A model generated the notes under the pieces. The model was not told the origin of the DNA and searched no databases. It saw only the letters and a list, made by a program, of their open reading frames with translations. Shown one piece after another: positions 59,674 to 64,000 of a DNA stretch of 64,000 bases. This DNA is from Molanna angustata. Its lineage: Eukaryota > Arthropoda > Insecta > Trichoptera > Molannidae. The DNA is taken from contig OY754979.1 of assembly GCA_963576475.1 (NCBI GenBank), positions 30,149,578-30,213,577 of the forward strand. The letters run 5' to 3'. Positions within the stretch are counted from its first letter, which is position 1. Every line of letters starts with the position of its first letter. Both the position numbers and the translations under genes were made by a program.

Positions 59674-60771
59674 GGTAGGCGCGCATGGAAGCTAATTTCA
59701 TCGGCCGATTAATAATCGGTGAGTTACAACATACGAATTACATGTAAGAGCGCGCATGAAAGCTAACAGAATCGGCCGATTTTAAAATCTGTGACGAGAC
59801 ACAAAAAAATCGGCCGATCGAGATCGGCCGATTTTTTGTAACCAATCTTGTTGTATGAGAGGGAGCGCATGGCGCATGCTCGCCGATAATTTAATCGTCC
59901 GAGCGCAGTAGATCGAGAAGTACGTTCTCAGTGCTGCCAAACGAAATGTCAGATGAAATAAATTTTGATTCGGAAAAATTAATTATATTAGTTGAAGCAC
60001 GTCCTTCATTATATGATAAAAAATTATAGTAACCGCCAAATTATGCAAAAATTATGGTTGGAGATAAGCGAAATATTAATAACTGGCTGGGAACAGCTAA
60101 ATCATAATAAAAGAACTGAATTGGGTAAGTTATTACTTAATTGAATAATAGTTACATAGGTAATTTAATAAATATTCCGCTTAATGAATAAAAACTTAAC
60201 TGTGTTTCAAGTGGTTTTTTTTACAATTTATAATTATGAACTTCAACTGTGTCAACGAAAAAACCTTAAAAAAAGTTTTATATTATATATACTTGGTTCA
60301 CTATTGCGTCTGTACATTTGCTCTGTCACACAATAGTTATTTTCTGTTTCCCGCGCAATGTTTGTATTTTCCCGCTTGTACGCGCGCGGAGCTCATCATA
60401 ATGATTTCTAGGTTATGTTTGGTAAATTATGATCTGTCAATTAATTTATCTTTTCCCGTGCAATACATACCTTTTACCGCGCAATACAAAGGTACCGCAG
60501 TTTTCTGTTTCCCGCGCAATGTTTTTCTTTTTCCCGCTTGTTGTACAGGCGCATGGAGCCCAAGTTAATGATTTTTTGATTAAGTTCGGTAAATTATGAT
60601 CTGTCAATTATATCTAATCATATGAATGTTGACCGCCGTGTTATTTCCAATTGTACGATTCTAGAAGCTTCCATGCGCGTTAGAACCGATCGGCCGATTT
60701 TTTATCGGCCGATAAATTAATCGGCCGATAATAATCGGCCGATTTATTTAAGCTTCCATGCGCGCCTTACC
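59674..60771. mobile_element. PIF/Harbinger-like transposon with MADF exon
   Basis: The ends GGTAGGCGCGCATGGAAGCT and (inverse) GGTAAGGCGCGCATGGAAGC are terminal inverted repeats, flanked by TAA on both sides (59671-59673, 60772-60774), as in Harbinger elements. Inner copies of GCGCGCATG-G/A-AAGCT occur at 59751 and, inverted, at 60662. The palindrome TCGGCCGA recurs four times near each end (59702-59837 and 60684-60750), plausible transposase-binding sites. It holds a MADF-type exon (separate entry). A transposase DDE domain is not seen. An internal duplication of CCCGCGCAATG/TTTCCCGCTTGT blocks spans about 60340-60610. Confidence 0.75.
59946..60124 (+). pseudogene. MADF-domain exon of the Harbinger-like element, frameshifted
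   Basis: ATG at 59946 gives MSDEINFDSEKLIILVEARP SLYDKKL and a stop. One base fewer in the A6 run near 60020 would continue as YSNRQIMQKLWLEISEILIT GWEQLNHNKRTELG up to a GTAAGT donor (60125). L-I-x-L-V-E-x-RP-x-LYD followed by N-R...LW-x-EI is the MADF (Myb/SANT-like) signature. PIF/Harbinger elements often encode such a DNA-binding partner beside the transposase. The frameshift makes this copy non-functional unless it is a sequencing indel. Confidence 0.75.
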
Positions 60772-60774
60772 TAA

Positions 60775-61092
60775 GACAACCTCGACATCTTATTACAGAA
60801 CTGTCAGTCAGCTTTGTATATTTTTTGTTCATATACAATCTCCAAAAACAGATGTGATGTGATAATCACTTGTAAAAAACGGTAAATAATCATAACCCAA
60901 TTGTCTTAATGCGAAGACAACAAAAGTAACGCTGTGTCATTGCAATTAGTCGCTTTCTTCAGACACTGTTTACAATCTATGTACCTTCTTATCAATCTAT
61001 AGCATCGTTAAACAAATGTAATTAACAACACAATAAAATAAATAAGTACCTACGTACGTTTGACAACACAACAACAAAAACTTACTTACAAA
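60775..61092. other. No gene recognised
   Basis: AT-rich spacer between the Harbinger-like element and a cluster of LINE remains. Confidence 0.5.
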
Positions 61093-61094
61093 AC

Positions 61095-61215
61095 ATACCA
61101 TCACGCCATGTCCCTAACGGGGTAAGCAGAGAAAACCGAGCGCCATACTCCTCTATTTTTTCACACATTCCTGGCTACTTTTACATCCATGCATCTTCTC
61201 ATGCTCGTTTAAGGT
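61095..61215 (-). pseudogene. RTE-type LINE 3' end, antisense
   Basis: The minus strand reads MRRCMDVKVARNV then GVWRSVFSAYP with small frame breaks, then GGCGTGATGGTATG. This matches the end of the RTE copy at 11645-12101 (CMRRCLDVNEARNV, GVWRSVLSAYPK). Only the last 35-40 codons remain. Confidence 0.7.
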
Positions 61216-61269
61216 CCATTCATTATATGGTCATGTCATCCCTTTCTGGGGCGGCCCATGTATTAAAGT

Positions 61270-61795
61270 GTATGAAGGATGCCTGCAGAACGGACTGAGA
61301 ATGAATGTAAGTAAATCAAAGATATTGGTATTCGATAAAACTGAAATAACTGCATGTAGGATCAAAGTAGAGAACGAATGGTTAGAACAAGTAGAGGAAT
61401 ATTAATACTTGGGGCGTTTGTTTCAAAGGAATGGAAAACCCGATAAAGATATTGAAAGAAGAATAATGGCAGGTAACAGAATAAACGGAGAACTTAGAAC
61501 AGTAATGTTCGATCCAAGCATCTCAAAGGTGGCCACAATTGTAGTGCCAACTTTGACGTATGCCAGTGAAATATAGACGTGGTGAAAGATGCATGAAAGT
61601 AGAATAAATGCCGTAGAAATGACATCACTAAAAAGAGCATGTAATATAACGATATATTATAGAATAAAAAATGAGGACATGAGGAGAGAATGCAAGATAA
61701 AGAAGGATATTATAACTAAAACTACCCTGACATGGTTTGGGCATATTGAAAGAATGACCGATAAAGGGTTGACCAAATAAATATACATGGGTGTA
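61270..61795 (+). pseudogene. RTE-type LINE polymerase fragment with stops
   Basis: Reads GLRMNVSKSKILVFDKTEIT, EQVEEY*YLGRLFQRNGKPD KDIERRIMAGNRINGELRTV, VVPTLTYASEI*TW*KMHES, RINAVEMTSLKRACNITIYY RIKNEDMRREC.., TLTWFGHIERMTDKGLTK. These are consecutive post-palm motifs of RTE polymerases (N..K..., YLG..., RI..G......L, LTYASE-W, EM..LR..CG, RIRNED-RREC, W-GH-x-ERM). At least three in-frame stops. Opposite strand to 61095-61215, so two insertions or an inversion. Confidence 0.85.
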
Positions 61796-61904
61796 AGAGT
61801 TGGAGTAAATAGCAGGGGCCTTCCATAAAGGAATAGAATGACTCAAAAATTTACACTTAAAAAATACTCATAAAAAACAGAATTTTTACTTTTCTTCAAG
61901 GTCA

Positions 61905-62060
61905 CAATTCTAAGATTGGTTTGGAACAAGACCTCCATCTCCCAACATATCTCTGTTGTTCGCCAGTTTCTTCATCTCTTGGTAGCTGCTACAGCGCACA
62001 TCACCAATCACCTGATCCATATAAATATCACTAGGGCGACTTCTGTCTTCCGTCATTCCC
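61905..62060 (-). pseudogene. LINE C-terminal scrap, same family as 55845-56015
   Basis: The minus strand reads EDRSRPSDIYMDQVIGDVRC SSYQEMKKLANNRDMLGDGG LVPNQS*NCDL. See 55845-56015 for the matching sequence. Confidence 0.5.
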
Positions 62061-62109
62061 TCGGCGTCAGGAACAAGCAGACCCGGATGCCTTGAAAATA
62101 TATGTCATT

Positions 62110-62217
62110 TCTTGAACAGATTGTGAACTCTCCTCAACGCTGCGCAGTGCGTTTTTTCGGGTAGAGTACAATAGACCTAAATCCTAATAGCTGGTGACAT
62201 GCTAAAAAAGTTTTGTC
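62110..62217 (+). mobile_element. LINE 3' end, same family as 6082-6956
   Basis: Contains CTCCTCAACGCTGCGCAGTG, GAGTACAATAGACCTAAATC and CTAATAGCTGGTGACATGCT, followed by AAAAA. This matches the 3' UTR at about 6850-6950 with more divergence. Confidence 0.65.
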
Positions 62218-62289
62218 ACATTTAGAGACTATTTTTACGACTTTTTTTTCAAAGATTTTTTTTTTAAATAATAATAGTATGTAGTATGA

Positions 62290-62545
62290 AACCCGTTAGG
62301 GTATTTGTAAGGATTGGGAGACTCAGATGGCTTGGACATGTGGAGAGAATGAGTGAGCAACTGCCCGCCAGAAGAGTCCTTCACCATAGACCAGAGTGTG
62401 AGGCGTAGGGGGAGACTCAAGTTGAGATGGATGGACTGCGTCCAGGGGGACTTGGACTCTTTGGGCGTGGTCAATTGGAGACAAGGAGCCGCTAACAGAT
62501 CGGAATGGGGAAGACTTTGGATGTGGAGCTGATGATGATGATGAG
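62290..62545 (+). pseudogene. LINE C-terminal relic with GAT-repeat tail
   Basis: Reads VFVRIGRLRWLGHVERMSEQ LPARRVLHHRPEC. A frameshift then gives RRGRLKLRWMDCVQGDLDSL GVVNWRQGAANRSEWGRLW. RLRWLGHVERM, then G-R-x-x-LRW-D-x-V..DL..LG-x-x-WR..A..R..W is a standard insect LINE C-terminus. A GATGATGATGATGA run (62530-62543) follows, a common 3' microsatellite tail. Confidence 0.8.
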
Positions 62546-62549
62546 TATG

Positions 62550-63200
62550 AAACTAAAAAAATATAGCTAAATACGTCTCTTTGATAAAAAAAAATCTTTT
62601 ATTTTTAGTTTTCTTTATGGTATCAACGCAAAACCGTTACGATTGGACTAGATGTACCAGACAGCAGACCTCTAGGCGAATCAGCAAAATGTTGAGAAAC
62701 AGTTTGACGTCCGTGTCCCAGGAGTAAGATCAAAAGAATAACAAAACGCAGACCTTACAGAAGGCTGAAGAAGAAGCGTAATCGTCTTTCCGACCTACAT
62801 TTAATACACAAAGGACATGAAAGTAGATCATATTTTATGACAGTCATCGATTTTGTGCAACCTCAAATGATAATTGATGAATCTTTTAAATCGTTTATTT
62901 TTTTCGTAGTATTAATAATACAAGCGATGTACCCACATAATATCACCTCATACAATGTTAAATAATTATAAAAAACTTTCAATTCTTTTGTTGATAATGA
63001 TCGTCATGGCCTTGAACACAATAGGTAAACAATTAAAGAAGATAACGAAAATGTATAACACACTGTATGCCTATTCGGAAGATGATAATATCAATATATA
63101 CAGAGAGAATCGGAGGTTCTTTAATAGTTTGACAAAAAAGTATGTAGGTCTTCTTCTTCTTCTTCAGTCTGTTTTTATCCATTCTTGGACATAGACGGTA
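62550..63200. other. No gene recognised
   Basis: A possible further LINE scrap at 62630-62790 is too decayed to assign. The rest is AT-rich. Confidence 0.45.
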
Positions 63201-63204
63201 ACAG

Positions 63205-64000
63205 TATTTATTTATTTATTTATTTATTTATTTAGGGACAAATACAGTCTTAAAATACTAAAATGGAATAATACACTATAAAATAAGACAAACAGACCAA
63301 TTACATATGTCCACAGATATTAAATATAAAACATTTCAAACATCATAAATTTAAATATAACTAAGATGTATGTTTGCCTGTGACGGGAAAGGAAAAGGAT
63401 GGGAAAAGGATTATGACAGTTAAATTGTTATATTTTTGTTACAAACAACAACTCAAAATGTAAATAAAAGTATACAAAAGATAATATTAGAAAAAACAAA
63501 AATAACTAACAAAAAAAAAAAAAATTCAACATACGAGTTCATGCTATGCACTTATAGAGAGAATTTTTGTATGCGTTATTACTAGCGGTGAATATATCAG
63601 AATGTGTGATACTGGCTGAGAGGTTGACATTATAGAAGTTACAAGCCCTTTTGATAAACTCATTTTGATTAGAATTAGTGTTACTTCGAGGAACATAAAA
63701 CAAGTAGTTCAATCTGCCATTTCGCAACGGCGCATGGAAATTAATTTTATTTAATAAATCAGGACAGTCAACTTTTGAATTAATAATTTTAAAGAGAAAC
63801 ATTTGATCCGCAACTTCTCTCCTGTGTACGATTTTTTTCATTCGGAAATGTTTCTCAATTTCATCATAAGAACTGTATATGTTATATGATTTGAAATTTA
63901 AGAATTTTAGAAATCGTTTTTGAACTCTTTCTAGTCGATCAACGTATATACTGTAGCGTGGGTTCCAAATCTGTGAACAATACTCTAAATGTGGACGAAC
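63205..64000 (-). pseudogene. LINE polymerase C-terminus with (TAAA)n tail, continues past window
   Basis: The minus-strand frame is open from the window edge (64000) to 63539: VRPHLEYCSQIWNPRYSIYV, DRLERVQKRFLKFLNFKSYN, VHRREVADQMFLFKIINSKV, DCPDLLNKINFHAPLRNGRL. VRP-x-LEY-x-x-x-W-x-P, LE-x-VQ-x-R, RR..D..FL-x-K and L-x-x-I-x-F..P are the thumb and C-terminal motifs of CR1/jockey-group LINEs. The frame has no internal stop for 153 codons. A 3' UTR runs to a (TTTA)n block at 63205-63234 (TAAA repeats on the coding strand), the expected tail. The 5' part lies beyond the window, so intactness cannot be judged. Confidence 0.88.

Overview
This window looks like non-coding DNA from an insect nuclear genome, most likely a moth or butterfly. 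The basis is its AT-rich composition, eukaryotic splice signals, tRNA-derived SINEs, many decayed non-LTR retrotransposon ends of types familiar from Lepidoptera, and no bacterial operon structure. The species is not identified. Only one stretch looks like a host protein exon: a GC-rich first coding exon on the minus strand (27090-27276) with a start codon and splice donor. Almost everything else is mobile-element debris, tandem repeats or AT-rich DNA in which nothing is recognised.

Layout. 1-2.9 kb: a hAT-like MITE, then a tRNA-derived SINE (minus) split by a palindromic element, then LINE ends. 5.7-7 kb: a second palindromic element followed by a 5'-truncated LINE with poly(A). 11-18.6 kb: three hairpin elements carrying hammerhead-ribozyme-like cores, an RTE-type LINE end, a LINE split by a SINE that is itself split by a hAT-like MITE, a second tRNA-SINE family, and a third palindromic element. 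19.6-27 kb: a tandem duplication and several LINE C-terminal relics. 27-31 kb: the host exon, then a Penelope-like reverse-transcriptase fragment between 83-bp inverted repeats. 34.3-34.7 kb: a minisatellite. 37-40.3 kb: more LINE and SINE relics. 41.1-47.1 kb: five tandem copies of a roughly 1-kb Helentron/HINE-like repeat, the first interrupted by a 926-bp element. 47.5-55.7 kb: an 8.1-kb, nearly perfect satellite of alternating 74- and 73-bp monomers (147-bp dimer). 57.4-58.3 kb: an inverted second copy of the 926-bp element. 59.2-60.8 kb: a small internally duplicated ORF and a Harbinger-like transposon with a MADF exon. 61-64 kb: a cluster of LINE ends running off the window.

The most notable signals are: (a) hammerhead-like cores in hairpin elements plus a Penelope RT fragment in the same window; (b) a palindromic family with a constant 3' end, variable 5' end and 11-12 bp target duplications, one copy validated by an unoccupied paralogous site; (c) 36-39 bp palindromes each flanked by a 7-bp duplication; (d) the 147-bp-dimer satellite; and (e) a frameshifted PD-(D/E)XK element that appears to have moved after it was already broken. 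All assignments are by eye from the sequence; no database search was run.
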